NCBI RefSeq assembly: GCF_034190915.1
Contig: NW_026947484.1
Location: forward strand, 190,582,982-190,646,981
Direction: 5' to 3'
Source of the DNA: Cavia porcellus
Taxonomy: Eukaryota; Chordata; Mammalia; Rodentia; Caviidae
Length of the DNA stretch: 64,000 nucleotides
Part shown: piece by piece, positions 1 to 11,561 of the stretch
How the letters are laid out: every line of letters starts with the position of its first letter
Position numbering within the stretch: the first letter of the stretch is position 1
The notes under the pieces: generated by a model
What the model was told of the DNA's origin: nothing
The model's database searches: none
The model's input: the letters and a program-made list of their open reading frames with translations, nothing else
Position numbers and translations under genes: made by a program

Positions 1-640
1 CTTTAAACTATTGGTCTGGATTAACTGAAGTACCAGATATAAATATTAACATTAGCCAGAAAAGGACATGTACAGTTTTTATATATTTCATCACGTAGTA
101 GCTTCATTAAGAACTGTAATTAATAAACATTCACATGGGTCATATACCTCAAGAGATGTAAATAATGAATCCATTTATCCCTCAGAGATGGAGTTAAGGC
201 AAACACTGTGGATTTTGTACCTAACATTTAGATAATACCTCCTTCAGGCAGGCTGCTTGTTCATCTGCGTCCAACTTAGGAACCCTGGCTTTGAGACTCT
301 GTTTTCCCTACAGATAACTTGGAGATTTTAGGAAAGTTAGTTAAATAACAAAGAGGGTAAGCCCTGCAGGTGAAGTATCGCTCTGTCAAAAATATACGTA
401 TTATCTTCCTTGTCTGCCTTGTTTGGTGACAGTGTAGGGATATTACATGCTCTGTACAAATCAAACAGGGACACCCCTGACTCCATTCCCTAATACAGGA
501 CCTAAAAATGGGAAGGTGGCCCAAGTGACACCCCCAGCCCAATGCCCGAGAAGGACGTGCAGGGCCAGGACAGCAGGTGGTGTGAGAGGTCAGAGGACAG
601 CGTCTCTGCTCTTCCTGTTAAAACAGTGCTTATTTGTTGT
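1..640. other. No gene recognised
   Basis: AT-rich single-copy-looking DNA. Reading frames are short and interrupted; no repeat boundary, splice-flanked exon or RNA gene is recognised. Confidence 0.5.
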
Positions 641-650
641 ATATGTGGTT

Positions 651-772
651 TTGTTTTTGAGACACAGTCTTGTTATGTGGTGCAGGCTAGCCTTGAAGTT
701 GCTTATGTAGGCCAGGCTGCCTCAGTCTCCCAAGTGCTGGAATTACAGGCACGCACCATTATGCCCAGCTAT
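651..772 (-). repeat. B1 SINE, antisense
   Basis: Reads as the reverse complement of a 7SL-derived B1: a T-rich start with 'gagacacagtcttg', the duplicated 'caggct' blocks, then 'cccaagtgctggaattacagg' and a degraded 'atgcccagct' end. Diverged, no clear target duplication. Confidence 0.85.
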
Positions 773-775
773 AAC

Positions 776-1424
776 AGAGCTCTGAGGATGAAGCTCAATC
801 AGTTTTTCTGTGCTACCTGAGGTAGGGTGTTTCCTAGACCATTGTAATCTCAGTGAAGTCCCAATTAACTGTAGCAACATAGTTTTTTAAGGAACAAATT
901 ATAATCAGATTATATAGGAAAAAATTTTTTAAGGTATAGTTTCTAGGACATGTCCAAGACGTGGTATGAATGTAACCCAATAGCTCAGTACAGTTGTCAA
1001 CTGAAAGAAAGAAAGATTTACTAATATGATGGGCCTCAGTCTGCAATTCTATATACTTCTACACCCTCTGTCCATATCCACAATGGATTACTGTAGTGCT
1101 CTAATACTGCTGCATTCTGAAATACTTACATAATATTATTCTAATAATAATTGCCCAAAATACTCTTTCCTCAAACTTGTTAACAAAATATAGATCATTG
1201 TAAGAAATGGGAAGAGGATAAAGGACATTATTCCTGAAACCAGACACATGGCTTTGTTCAATTGTTCATTTTGCTACTAGGTTAGAGTTTCTTCACAGAA
1301 TAAAAACATTTTTAAAAGGGTTAGAAAGATATATTCTTTTCCTACCACTCAGGGATAAATTGCTTGTTTGTCCTGAAAATTACTAAGAAAGCAGAAAGAT
1401 GAAAGTATTTTTTATTTCCATAGA
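776..1424. other. No gene recognised
   Basis: AT-rich DNA with only short interrupted frames. No repeat or gene signal recognised by eye. Confidence 0.45.
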
Positions 1425-1426
1425 TT

Positions 1427-1665
1427 TTTCTTTAGTAGTGTTGGGGATGGAACCCAGGACCTTTGCATTAAATTACATCTCAGGCTTCTCTCTCTTCCCT
1501 CCCTTTCTCTCTCTCACTCTTTTGCTTTCTTGCTCTCTCTCTTTCATTTTGACATAGAGGCTCACAAAGTGACTAAATTGCCCAGGTTGGGCTCCAATTA
1601 ACTATCCTCCTGTCTCAGCTTCTCAGTGCTGGGATTACAGTCCTGTGTCATCACACCCAGATTTT
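1427..1665 (-). repeat. B4-type SINE (B1+ID fusion), antisense
   Basis: The left part ('gttggggatggaacccagga') resembles the 3' half of an ID element in reverse complement. After a CT-rich linker (about 1483-1545) comes an antisense B1 ('cagtgctgggattacag'). ID then B1 on the minus orientation is the order expected for a B4 (5' B1, 3' ID). Strongly diverged. Confidence 0.65.
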
Positions 1666-1871
1666 ACTTAGGATTCTTAAACTTCACTGGACGTTATATA
1701 ATAAAACTGTCATATTTTTAAAATATAATGTTCAGAGACAGAAAGAGTAAGGCATCAGATGCTCACTGCCTTAACCGGTACTTATTCTGGACCACTGCCT
1801 TGATAATACAGTGCCTGATGCTGTGCCCAACTGAAACTTTATATTTCTTAGCCTGTTCTGTAGGGGCCTGT

Positions 1872-2197
1872 TGAAGCTGGAGATTGATCATGTGTGGGGC
1901 TAAAGCAAGGCCAGCTTTGAAAACACAGAGAGCTCAAACAAGCCACACAAACAAACTGCTCCAGCTCCAAGAAGGCAAGGAGCCCAGGCCAGCCAGGCAA
2001 ACAAGTTGCTAGGCAGCATGGTTGAACCTGACCTTCTTCTTTGGAGGATATAAATAAAGGTGCTACAGTGCTGAGCAGTTCCTTCTCTCCCATCAGGAGA
2101 GTAAGGGCCCTACAGGACCCCAGCTTTGTCTCTTCTTTATTTTCTCATCCTCGCATAGTCCTTCACTAAAAGGACAAGAGCCACGTGAGTCATGGCA
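1872..2197 (+). repeat. 5' LTR of decayed provirus
   Basis: About 326 bp, TG…CA ended. It carries a TATA-like 'tataaataaagg' near 2049 and shares long blocks with 7006-7343 (for example 'ctgaccccagctttgtctc' in the right copy against 'ggaccccagctttgtctc' here). The antisense open frame at 1848-2093 is only LTR sequence. Confidence 0.7.
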
Positions 2198-2199
2198 TA

Positions 2200-2217
2200 T
2201 GCCACCTGGACAGGGAC
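2200..2217 (+). promoter_or_regulatory. Putative primer binding site, Lys-type
   Basis: Two bases after the LTR end the sequence TGCCACCTGGACAGGGAC matches the complement of the tRNA-Lys3 3' end at 14 of 18 positions (my hand count), including the run ACAGGGAC. Position and match together support retroviral origin, but the match is imperfect. Confidence 0.45.
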
Positions 2218-2974
2218 GGGTAGTAAATTGAAGGCTAAGGGACACTTCTCATTTGCACACAACTAGGGAGAAAATGCATTGGTGTAGGTCAGTAGTCATC
2301 ACTGGAATGTATTGATACTGGCTTCATCAGGTGTAAAGATTAGGGCATTAAAATAATCCCTTATTCTCTAGGGCCAGTTATAAATAGGCTTATGAGAAAT
2401 CCCTTCCCCAAGGGGGAAAAAAGAGATGTATTAACTTCATTAGTGGTATAATTATGGAACAAACAACTTTTAAAGAATCACAAATGTATTCTTTAAACTG
2501 TTTATTGTATGTTTGATTCCTGTATTTATACATTCCTTTTATGGATTTGGATTAGACAGGGTCTTAATAATCATAAGCTTTCTGAGACAACCACAATGGA
2601 ATTGGCCAAGTACTGTTTTAGAATCAAAAACATGGTGGAATGACAGCGGCCCCGATAACCTTAACTGAGCCACAAATGCAGTCTCCACCTTTTCAGCTCA
2701 GAGACATTTTGCTGTGTCACAGGTTACAACTTTCAGCACTAAGGGAGTAAAGCCATCTTCGCTGTCTCCCTTGAAATTGATACTGAAAGAAGCCAGATGG
2801 TGGGGGAATCCACGGAGGGTTTTCAGCATATCTACCGTTACTAAACTTTGAATCCCCAGTAGTCCGAGACAAATTATAATCACTCAGTTCACAGCCTAAA
2901 GGAAAGAAAAACAAACAAATAAAACAAAACAAAACAAAACAAAAAACCCCCAAAGCTACTTGTTTTTGTTGCAG

Positions 2975-3127
2975 GCAGTGGGAGAAGGCACTTTGCCAAT
3001 TGTGTGCTGCTGCATCTGTAGGGGCAACGCAGCCGCTATCTGTTCCTCCAACAAAACCTTCTACTATCTGCCAGAAGTGTAGGCATCAGAATCACCGGGC
3101 CACCGGATGTAAATTCAAAACTGATAG
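2975..3127 (+). other. Candidate CCHC-containing exon or gag remnant
   Basis: A 153-nt stretch preceded by a T-rich tract and the tandem acceptor 'ttgcaggcag' and followed by the strong donor AG|GTAAGG. One frame (from 2976) is open throughout. It contains CxxC at its start (CQLC) and CQKCRHQNHRATGC at 3069-3110, spacing C-x2-C-x4-H-x4-C. The stop follows at 3129-3131, in the would-be intron. As a retroviral zinc knuckle it lacks the usual glycine before the histidine. As a host exon it sits inside what otherwise looks like a provirus. I do not recognise the protein. The two readings exclude each other and neither is proven. Confidence 0.3.
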
Positions 3128-3131
3128 GTAA

Positions 3132-5138
3132 GGCCTACTGTCCAGAAAAACTTCAGTAGGGCCTACGACAGCCCTAGCAACGAGTAGGGGTGCTAAGGCT
3201 CAGACGGCTTCTCTGAAATGGCACAGCAGGCTCCTAGAGGTTAAGGGGGTAACATGGTCCTGATTTGTGGTTTGCTGACTTTTATTTACAAAATACTCTT
3301 GCAAAAGACAATTTCAAATAACCAATACGATGACAACTAACCGTAGAACTTCTAAAAATTCAATAATTGGCTTTCACGAGCTGATAACAGGCTGACTCCA
3401 GCATGTCACTGTCTCACTATAGCTTTGTAACGAATCTTGATATCTGTTATTGTAAATTCTCAAACTCTGTTGTTTCTCACAATTGTTTACTTCAGGGGTA
3501 CTTGCTTCAGGTTCATGGTTAATGTAAGTCTACGTTATTTAGGTCTTTTGTCTTTATTACATCAATTTTTAGTCTTCACTACACTGACACTACATAGTTG
3601 ACTGCATGTCTTGAGTTTGTTTGCTTCCAGAAGAAGAAATTCTAAATTTACGTACTTGGGAGGAAATGGGAAAACAGCTTAGAGGACTGCTAGTGAAAAA
3701 CAAACCAACACAAATCTATCTGGCCCTCTATGGACTTTAAAAGGTTATTTAACAGGGTGAAAGTGCTGCTTTCTGTTCCTCTCACTACTTCTCACAGGCT
3801 CCAGGACCGGAGGAAACCAAACAGCTCCACTGAACCTGGAGCTTGGCCCAGACAAGAAGAAGGAGAAACAAGGGTTGCTTGTTTCAGCTCAGGGTTCTTA
3901 AGGATGGTTAAATCTGTGTTAAAATGTTCAAGTTGTAAAATATTAAAAATAATCATGTCTTTGTAGCTAGAAACTGGTTTAAAGCTGGGTGTCTGGCTGA
4001 CAAGTTGACAATGGTGGGTTGGCAGAGTTGATACGTTGTGTCAACTTGAAGTTAGGCAGCTTGGCACCCGGATTCTCCCTTTTGTAACATTCTAGTATTA
4101 TGCAGGAGTAGAGCAGAGAGATGGCAGCATGCTGCACCCACACTAGAGGGGAGTTGCTTGCAAGGTAGGGAAGGAAAGGAGGCCTATGCTTCCCCTCCTT
4201 CGCTCTTGCTACTTTTGCTGTCTTCTACTGCCATGAACTGTTACTCCCTCATGCACTGTTCCACAGGCTTCTGGGGTTGAAGGTATGCCTATGTTTTTCC
4301 AGGAAATGCTAAAAGGCCTAACTGGGTGCCAGGGTGCTGTTCGGCTGTTTCATGGACTCAAATCCAGAGACCGAATTGATTCCACCTCTCAAGAAACTGA
4401 TGCTCAGTCCTATGACAGTGTGCCTTGGAGACCAGGCCACACTCATAGAAAAGGACGATGCTAGAACCAAGCTGAACTGATCCAGGATGCTCAGGAGATG
4501 GTAACCAAACGTAAAACCAAAGGTCTAAATAGATGATAGAAGTCTATGATAAATCCTATGACAAAAATATACGTTAATTATAGATAAGATTTCCAAATTC
4601 TTTTTACAACAAACCTCTGCTATTTGACCTACCACAAATAGACTAGTCTATTTATAGTTACAAATTCTACAATTGTAAAAAGTTAGTGTAACTCAATTTG
4701 GCTACAATATATTTCAGTACACTCTGATTTTGTTAGGTGTTTGTCAGTTTGCCTATGATCTGTTTGTCCAATCTGGTAAGCAGTATGTCTGGAGTCCCTG
4801 AGCTAATGATCATTCACACATGCAGAACCAAAAGCACAAATGCCATACAAGAGTGCCCAAGGGCATGGAACGCTGAGAAACGCCCTGAGGGCATGGGGTG
4901 CTGGAGGTGAACAGGTGTTCCAACCCTGAGAACACAGGTTTTAAGAAGCCAGCTAATTTAGCCAAGGGGTATGATACAAGTATATATATAGTTCCCAGGA
5001 ACTTGGAGAGTTCTTGTAGACACTGACAAGCTGTGTACTTGTTTCTATGTCTGTTCAAATCTGTACAGATTATCTGTCCATGTTTGTCCATTTGTCCATT
5101 CTGTAAATAGCTGTTTTTTTAATTTAAGCTCAATGATT
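3132..5138. other. Proviral interior, no frame recognised
   Basis: Between the candidate CCHC stretch and the CT microsatellite all frames are short and interrupted. I see no protease, reverse transcriptase or integrase motif. An A-rich (AAAAC)n run lies just upstream at 2914-2946 and may mark the tail of an unrecognised retroposon. Confidence 0.4.
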
Positions 5139-5180
5139 TCTCTCTCTCTCTCTCTGTCTCTCTCTCTCTGTCTCTCTGTC

Positions 5181-5231
<51 letters not shown>
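5139..5231. repeat. (CT)n microsatellite
   Basis: About 93 bp of CT dinucleotides with a few TG interruptions. Confidence 0.95.
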
Positions 5232-5232
<1 letters not shown>

Positions 5233-6351
5233 TTACATTTTTGGATCATTTAATCAAAGTTTAATTTGAGTAACAGACTTTAAAAGCATGCCTCCACCTG
5301 GGTCCCCAGTTAGTCCAAATGTTGCTAAAATTGGTTATGTGAATATGCTGTATATTGCTTCTTATCAACGTGAGAGCTTTTCATGGTTTGAAAATAAAGT
5401 GTTCAATGTTATGATTGGGTTTTTCATGAAAATTATATTAAGATAATTAAATAAAAATCCCTTGATGTAGACAGACTCCAATTGATGAATAAGAAAGCAG
5501 CTCCCTGGAATAATCTTAACCAGCTCTTGTTCAATAATCAGAGACCCCAGTGATCTCCACAGCCTTATGGGAAACACCCTAACTTAAAGTTATAACAATA
5601 TATTATTATAATATGTTCACGTTGGTCATCATCAAAAGAAATAATACTCTAAGGTTTTGGATTTAAAGATGCCCCTACAAAGGTTTCATATGACTATGAA
5701 AGATTGTTATTAATCTCGTGGTGTAGTCATGTATTTGCCTTTGGATGCACAGGTCTTCCAAAATGTAAATTAAGGATTGTTTATGATGACAGGATATTGT
5801 TTCAGATTCAGACCTCTGCCTGTAACAAAAACTTATGAGATGTACATCCCACTAAAGGTCAACAAGTTAGGTAAAAGCTTCTTATTTATTAGAGATAGAT
5901 GAATGACCAAAAAGGGTTATTCAAAAATTCTTATTCAAAAATGCAAATTCAAGTGTGCTACAAAATGTCATCAGGATTGTCATGCTATGATGTTGTACTC
6001 AGCTTTGTTTTCTAGTTTTCTGTGTAAAATATGTAGCTGTTTGTTAACATCCTATAGATATTCAAATGTTAAAATATTCATGGTTGTTAAAAAATGGTTC
6101 CATTTTATGTTCTAAGGTGTTTGATATTTAGACAAGATAACAGTGTTAAGCTTACTGCCTCTACTACACTGTACTGTTATAAATCTTTTCTTCTGGATGT
6201 TCAACAACTGAGATTTAGAGACCAAACATTAGAGAGATAAATGGGCTAAGAGGATAGCCAATAATTTGGCCCTAGTCCTCCAAGGTCAATGAGGTATGTA
6301 AGAAAACCTCTGCTATGATATCTGACCCTCAGTCTGGCTACTGTCACTTTG
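5232..6351. other. Proviral interior, no frame recognised
   Basis: AT-rich, all frames broken. No retroviral motif identified by eye. Confidence 0.4.
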
Positions 6352-6418
6352 GAGTGGAACTCACAACCTTATGCTTGCCAGGCAGACACTTATGCCACTG
6401 AGCTATATCTCCGGGCCT
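6352..6418 (-). repeat. Old ID element, antisense
   Basis: The block 'ggaactcacaacc…gccaggcagacacttatgccactgagctat…tctccgggcc' is the reverse complement of an ID body with several substitutions and no T-rich tail left. Confidence 0.75.
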
Positions 6419-7005
6419 TAATATCTGATCCTCAATGAGTCCATAATCTTCAGATCAAGAGGATTGTGAGAATACAGAGGAAAATGATTATCAGTGTATG
6501 GTGTGCCCAAGGAGAGTCACCAGGAAAAAAGGTCTCCCAGGCTTTCACAGAAAGCAGCCTGGTCAAGCAATGGCTGTGGCTCATCCTGATGGCTAACACT
6601 GACAGAAGAGTTAAGAGGTGCTATCCATGGTTCCAAGGCAATTCCTGAGGAGACTTAACTAACCTTGATAGATAGCAAGAGGTCTCACTTTAACTTGGTC
6701 TTGGACATCCAACAGAAAAGTATAACTACAAAATGTGTAAAGCAATGTAAAGTACTATGCTATTAAGGTAACTCAAATCAGTAACACCTTCTGACAATTG
6801 CCAGCTACACTGATACCTGTCTACTGTTATGGATTAATGGAGTATACAGGATTAAGTTACTGAATGCAGGAACTTAAAATCCTTGGGCTACACTTAAAAT
6901 GAAAAGGTTTAAAAATAAAAAGGTCATCCACAGAGTTCTTCAAACATAGCTCCTCTACCCATCCTATGCTAAAACAAAACAAAAGAGGAACATTTAGGGA
7001 GTCAT

Positions 7006-7343
7006 TGAAGCTGGAATTGATCATGTGTGAGGCAAAAGCAAGGCCAGCCCTGAAAACACAGAGAGCTCACAACAAGCCACACAAACAAACCTCTCTAGCT
7101 CCAAGAAGGCCAGGAGCACAGGGCAGCCAGGCAAACAAGCTGCTAGGCAGCAAGGCTGAAATTCATATTCTTCTTTGAGTGTATGGAGGATATAAATAAA
7201 GGTGCTACAGTGGTCGAGCAGTTCCTTTCCTCCCATCAGGAGAGTAAGGGCTCCCCCTGACCCCAGCTTTGTCTCTTCTTTATTTTCTCATCCTCTTGTG
7301 GTCCTTCACCCCAAGACCCTCAAGAGCCATGTGGGTCACAGCA
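7006..7343 (+). repeat. 3' LTR of decayed provirus
   Basis: About 338 bp, similar to 1872-2197 across the whole length including 'tataaataaaggtgctacag'. A purine-rich 'aaaagaggaa' at 6981-6990 could be a remnant polypurine tract. The antisense frame at 7021-7236 is a shadow. Confidence 0.7.
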
Positions 7344-7609
7344 CTGTTCTTCAAATAAAGGCGGCAATTAGTATTCAAGAGGTAACGAGTGAGGGATTCC
7401 AGAAAAGCTCCAAAATTCCAGAAAAGTTCCATAGTGGTGTAATTCCTTTTTCCTCCCTCCTGCCTTCTTTTTTGTTGCCTGGAACTTAGACATAAAACTT
7501 GAAGTTTCAGGAGACATTTGGGGCCATGAGGTAACCTTGGAGATAGAATCCTATGATGAAGATTATGTAGCAAAAATATAAAATGAAACTAGGTTTATTA
7601 AAGCTCAAT

Positions 7610-7795
7610 GTATATGTTGTGATCTCTAGGGTAGCCTCTAAAATAACAGGAAAAGAATGCATAACCAAGAAGTTCAAAGAGAAAAAATTAAACAATAGTT
7701 GATTGATCCAAAATGAATGAAAAAGAAAAAAGTACATAAAACAGATGGAACAAATGGAAAACAAATAGTAAGATCAAGACTAAAAACTCAAATGA
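7610..7795 (+). repeat. Old L1 fragment
   Basis: Resembles the region just before and at the start of ORF2 in ancient mammalian L1, especially 'acagatggaacaaatgg' followed by 'aaaacaaatagtaagat'. No open frame. Confidence 0.45.
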
Positions 7796-7839
7796 ATCAT
7801 AAGCCAAGTGGCTGGTGGATTCCATTTCCACAGACTGGC

Positions 7840-7862
7840 AAAAAAAAAAAAAAAAAAAAAAA
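7840..7862. repeat. Poly(A) run, 23 nt
   Basis: Uninterrupted A tract. It may be the tail of a retroposed sequence to its left, but no matching target duplication was found. Confidence 0.8.
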
Positions 7863-7869
7863 GAATCAG

Positions 7870-8694
7870 GGTCTCAATAAAAATAATAAAAGAATCAGAT
7901 TAAAAATTATCCAATATGTTTAAATCCATGAATTCATAACACCATTCAAAAACCTAATTCATTACCTGGGAGGATCTGAATGTTGATTTTAAAACAAGGA
8001 TGAGGACAATCAAGTATTTGTTTGAGCTGTTGTATACTGTTGTGTGCTAGTGAATGTTTAAGGATTGGGTCTCTAGGGGGAGAATTCCTAATTTCCATCA
8101 TTTTGTCAGTTACCATGGTGTTAATACTCCTACCATGGCCAATTACAAATCACCATTGTGACATCCCTGAATCAGAAGTGGGGAAGAGATGCACACATTT
8201 GGCTCTTGAGCAGGTAAATTTTGGCTTCAGCAGTCCACTGAGCATCTCTCTGATCAACAAAATAGCAGGGGAGAGGAACCATCTCTTTATGAAAAGTATT
8301 CCAGCTAATAAATGAAAAAGAAATGATAGAAGTACCATATCACCATTTTGCAACTTTAGAGGAATTAATGTACTTTGACCCTGAGCACTTGCAGCCTCTG
8401 ACATCACACGAGGAAAGACAACCAAAAGCTTGTGAGAGTTCTGCAGAAAGATCCCCACTGCTTAGGGTCTTCCCAGTGAGAATAAACCCAGACCTGCTAA
8501 AGCCTCTCGATACAGTTGCTGGTTTTTCAGAAAATACAGGAAACAATAAATTGTGTTAACTGCACCACGAATACACAATAAGCAAATCTAGGCTGCAGGA
8601 AACTCTACAGGTCAGATGTTTTTTTTTTTCAACAGACAAGTCTGGGCAAAGGAAGGAATGGAGGGGAAGCTGGTAGGTTAAAAGATATTTAAAT
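7870..8694. other. Unrecognised DNA with one 78-codon frame
   Basis: The + frame 8323-8559 (starts MIEVPYHHFATLEELMYF) has balanced composition but no recognisable domain, splice sites or homologue that I can name. Treated as non-coding by default. Confidence 0.3.
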
Positions 8695-8710
8695 GACATA
8701 ATCAACTTTT

Positions 8711-8812
8711 TTTTTTTTTTGTCTTTTTCCTTTTTATCGGTACCGGGATCGAACTCACAACTGCCTGCTTGCAAGGCAGGCGCTTATGCCGCTGAGCTAA
8801 ATCTCCAGCCCC
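8711..8812 (-). repeat. Young ID SINE, antisense, 16-bp TSD
   Basis: T-rich tail, then the reverse complement of the full ID body ending 'ctccagcccc'. It is flanked by perfect 16-bp copies of GACATAATCAACTTTT at 8695-8710 and 8813-8828. In element orientation the A-box (TAGCTCAGCGG) and B-box (GAGTTCGATCC) of the pol III promoter are readable. The intact duplication implies recent insertion. Confidence 0.95.
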
Positions 8813-8934
8813 GACATAATCAACTTTTATAGGTGAGATTAATATAGTTTCTGAGGGTGCAGAGTTGGGTGATAAAATTATAGACATAAGGAAAAATCAT
8901 TATAAGGTCAGAAGAAGGACAGCAATTCAAGGAA

Positions 8935-9062
8935 TGATGTCTCTGCCTTGGTGCCAGCTGATTGTGGACTGAATCTGCTGAATTATGAACCAAATTTAAC
9001 CTTTTCTCACTTAAATTGTGGATGTTAGGTATTACATCCCAGCAACAGGAATACTAACTCAT
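8935..9062 (+). repeat. 3' end of a MaLR-type LTR
   Basis: 'tatgaaccaaatttaacc…ctcacttaaattg…acatcccagcaacagg…aatactaactca' follows the layout of MaLR LTR 3' ends (AATAAA-like stretch, then 'cagcaaca…aactaa'). The 5' part is not recognisable. Confidence 0.5.
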
Positions 9063-9064
9063 AT

Positions 9065-10005
9065 AGGAACCTCCCAATCAGTTCCTAAACAACCATGCTC
9101 CATGCTGGTCCTTCCCACCTGTAATCTTTGGATTTTCCAGCATTATCAGCTCTGTTTTGCCCTCCAGATTTGTACACTGATCTGGCCTTTCCAGTTGGAA
9201 CTGTGCAGTCTCAGACTCTGGCTCAGTTCATTCTTTTAGATGTCTCTAGGATCATCTTTCCCAGATCCTGTCCATAAGGGATTGATTATCAACAGCCAAA
9301 CTCATCCAGTTCAGTCTCTTTCTCTCCAAATTCAGTCTGCCACAGGGATAAAGAAAGGGAATCGCTCTATCTCCTGCAAAGACAACTTCAATGTTAGTCC
9401 TTTTGAATTTAGTGTATAAGAACAAATGTGAAAATAGAAGGAAAAGAAGAAAATAGAGATGGAGAAGAATTTATATTTTTCTGGTGATGACTTTTCCTTA
9501 TGAAAAATAATTAAATTTAGGATAACCACAGGGCTTTTAATCTACAATTGTTTACTATTCAGTTCCTGCTTAAAGTAATATATACCTGAAAATGAAAGTA
9601 AAAGTGAAGATTTTTAAAATTAATGATTTCCAGATTCTCTAAGTTTTATTTCTGTATCAATCCAGGTCATCAGAAAGCTATATCGTAGTCCTACATTTTT
9701 TGACACTCCATAGGAAAAAAATTCACAAAAATATGATTTAATAAATAAAGAGCTCTTAAAAATAAATAAGAAGCCGTTAACCATCCAATAAAATTGATAA
9801 GTAATTCACAATAAAATCTCAACATGAATGGTCTGCATCCTCCTTTCTAACACTTCCTTTACAAGCAGACTTATACTGATACAGAGGAATCTTTTGATTG
9901 GTGAGAAGATAAATAGAGGTGAATGCTTTAAGGGGATAGAAAAAGTATATTCCTAACACAGAAATGAAAAAAATGGAGAAAATCTTACAGCACATGAAGA
10001 CAGTT
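9065..10005. other. No gene recognised
   Basis: AT-rich DNA without recognisable repeat or coding signal. Confidence 0.4.
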
Positions 10006-10009
10006 ATCA

Positions 10010-10145
10010 AAGTTGAGCCTGGTGATGTAATCCCAGCACTCAGGAGGCTGAGGCAGCAGGATCATTGCAAGTTACAAAGTAACCCCAAGGCCAGCTTGAA
10101 CACTTAGTGAGATCCTGTCTCAAAAAGCCAAAAAACGAAAAAAGC
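10010..10145 (+). repeat. B1 SINE
   Basis: 'gatgtaatcccagcactcag' then 'gaggctgaggcagcaggatc' and a 'gatcctgtctcaaaaa' end. The first bases are lost and the internal duplication is short. Confidence 0.9.
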
Positions 10146-10334
10146 AGTTATCAAACTAAGTATCACATAGCAGAGACACTAAAAGGGAACTAAACGCTGA
10201 ATGTAAAGACACAGTTTATCATGACTCACACAGGTTTTTCGTGGATATGCAAAGTTGATAGGGCATTTGAAAATCACCATCTTAACAAACTAAAACAGAA
10301 GAACCACATGATTATCCCAACAAGTACAGTGAAA

Positions 10335-10780
10335 GTATGGTAAAACCTTGGCTTACAAGCATATATTATTATAGAAACATGCTTGTAACCCAAAGCACTC
10401 ATTCATCAAAGTGAATTTCGCCATAGGAAACTCAGATGATTTGTCCCATAACCAAAAAATATTAATATAAAAATAATTACAATATACTACAAAATAAAGA
10501 AAAATAAACCAAATAGACTATGTAAAGACAATGACCTTACCCAATGGTTATAAAGGCTTAAGAAAAAAGACTGTCTCATCCATTATTCATGGAATGCAAT
10601 TTGACTACATGTATCAGAAGCCTTTCTAAAACTATATCTTTGATCAAGTAGCCTTCTTGTAGAAATTCATCTCCTGGGAAGTTGTTTTTAGGTGGACCAG
10701 CATCCCTTCCTTTAAGGAATCATTTCTTTGTCATTCAGTTGTAATCTTGTTTATCTATATGATTTGGGGGAAGGTGACCA
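10335..10780 (+). repeat. Possible old DNA transposon (Tigger/mariner-like)
   Basis: The stretch 'cttgtaacccaaagcactc' followed by 'gtgaatttcgccatagg' and 'ttgtcccataaccaaaaaat' resembles terminal regions of old mammalian Tc1/mariner-class elements. No transposase frame is left. Family assignment by eye only. Confidence 0.35.
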
Positions 10781-10784
10781 CTAC

Positions 10785-11555
10785 CGTTAGGCTGGCAAGT
10801 AAATCATTCTTGGACAATCACAGTACTCTGATCTTGGACACAGAGACTTGTTCGGGAATGGGCACATGATCCAGAGTGAGCTAATCAGTGTTTCCCTAAG
10901 ACTTGCTAGAAGCTACCAGGAAAAACATTCTCCTTTTTCTGGAATTATGAATAGTTAAAACTATGTGAACTATCAGCTTCCAGTGGCCACTTTTACTACC
11001 TGGTGGAGATAGAGCTAGCCTGGGGATAAACCCTACACAGAAAAAAAATGGAGCTGAGAAAAATAAAGTGAAAGCCATAGCACTTATTGATATCATTTGA
11101 GTATTTGAATCCATATATGCCCAAAACCAATATATTCCCAATATTTTCAGTTATCACAAGAAATTTCTGACTTTTAAAAGTGACTTGACATGGGTTTTTG
11201 ATATAACCAGCATGAAGAGCAGTAACAATATAGAAAACATAAGCAGATCATACCAAGCATTAAATAACATAGGGTCACCACAACCAAGGAAGCGCTACCA
11301 AAAGCCAACTCTGTCAGAATACCTAAACCTTGATGCAAACTTCCCATAATTATCTCTAATTCCAGAAAAGGATAAAAGAGTTTTAAACTTCAGAAGAGGC
11401 TATAGGGGAAAGCCTGACTTAGAATAGCTTCTAGAGAACGTCAACAGTGCTTCTAGTATACCACATTTTACTGGGTTGAAGGCACCATCAATTGCAAGGC
11501 AAATTCAAATCTTTGTGGTCAAGATGTGTTCCACGGAGTTGGTGAAGTATAATGA
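10785..11555. other. No gene recognised
   Basis: Contains 'gggcacatgatccagagtga' and 'gctaatcagtgtttccc', a phrase pattern seen in old mammalian interspersed repeats, but I cannot name the family. No coding signal. Confidence 0.3.
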
Positions 11556-11561
11556 GTCCTA

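Larger units (their letters stand above)
1872..7343 (+). mobile_element. Decayed LTR provirus with paired LTRs
   Basis: Two same-orientation LTR-like copies (1872-2197 and 7006-7343) bracket 4.8 kb. The left copy starts TGAAGCTGG and ends GGCA; the right starts TGAAGCTGG and ends AGCA. The 4 bases before the left copy (CTGT, 1868-1871) equal the 4 bases after the right copy (CTGT, 7344-7347), as expected of a single provirus rather than two solo LTRs. A Lys-tRNA-like primer site follows the left LTR by 2 bases. No gag, pol or env reading frame survives except a possible CCHC stretch at 3069-3110. A 4-bp duplication fits a class-I element; the primer type is more usual in class II, so the class is open. 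Confidence 0.55.

Noticed and set aside
1848..2093. Minus-strand frame similar to the one at 7021-7236
   Set aside because: The similarity is due to both being antisense to the two LTR copies, not a gene family.
8711..8812. tRNA-like sequence with A- and B-box
   Set aside because: It is a SINE (ID) with poly(A) tail and target duplication, as are the other tRNA-like bodies here; no functional cloverleaf tRNA gene was seen.
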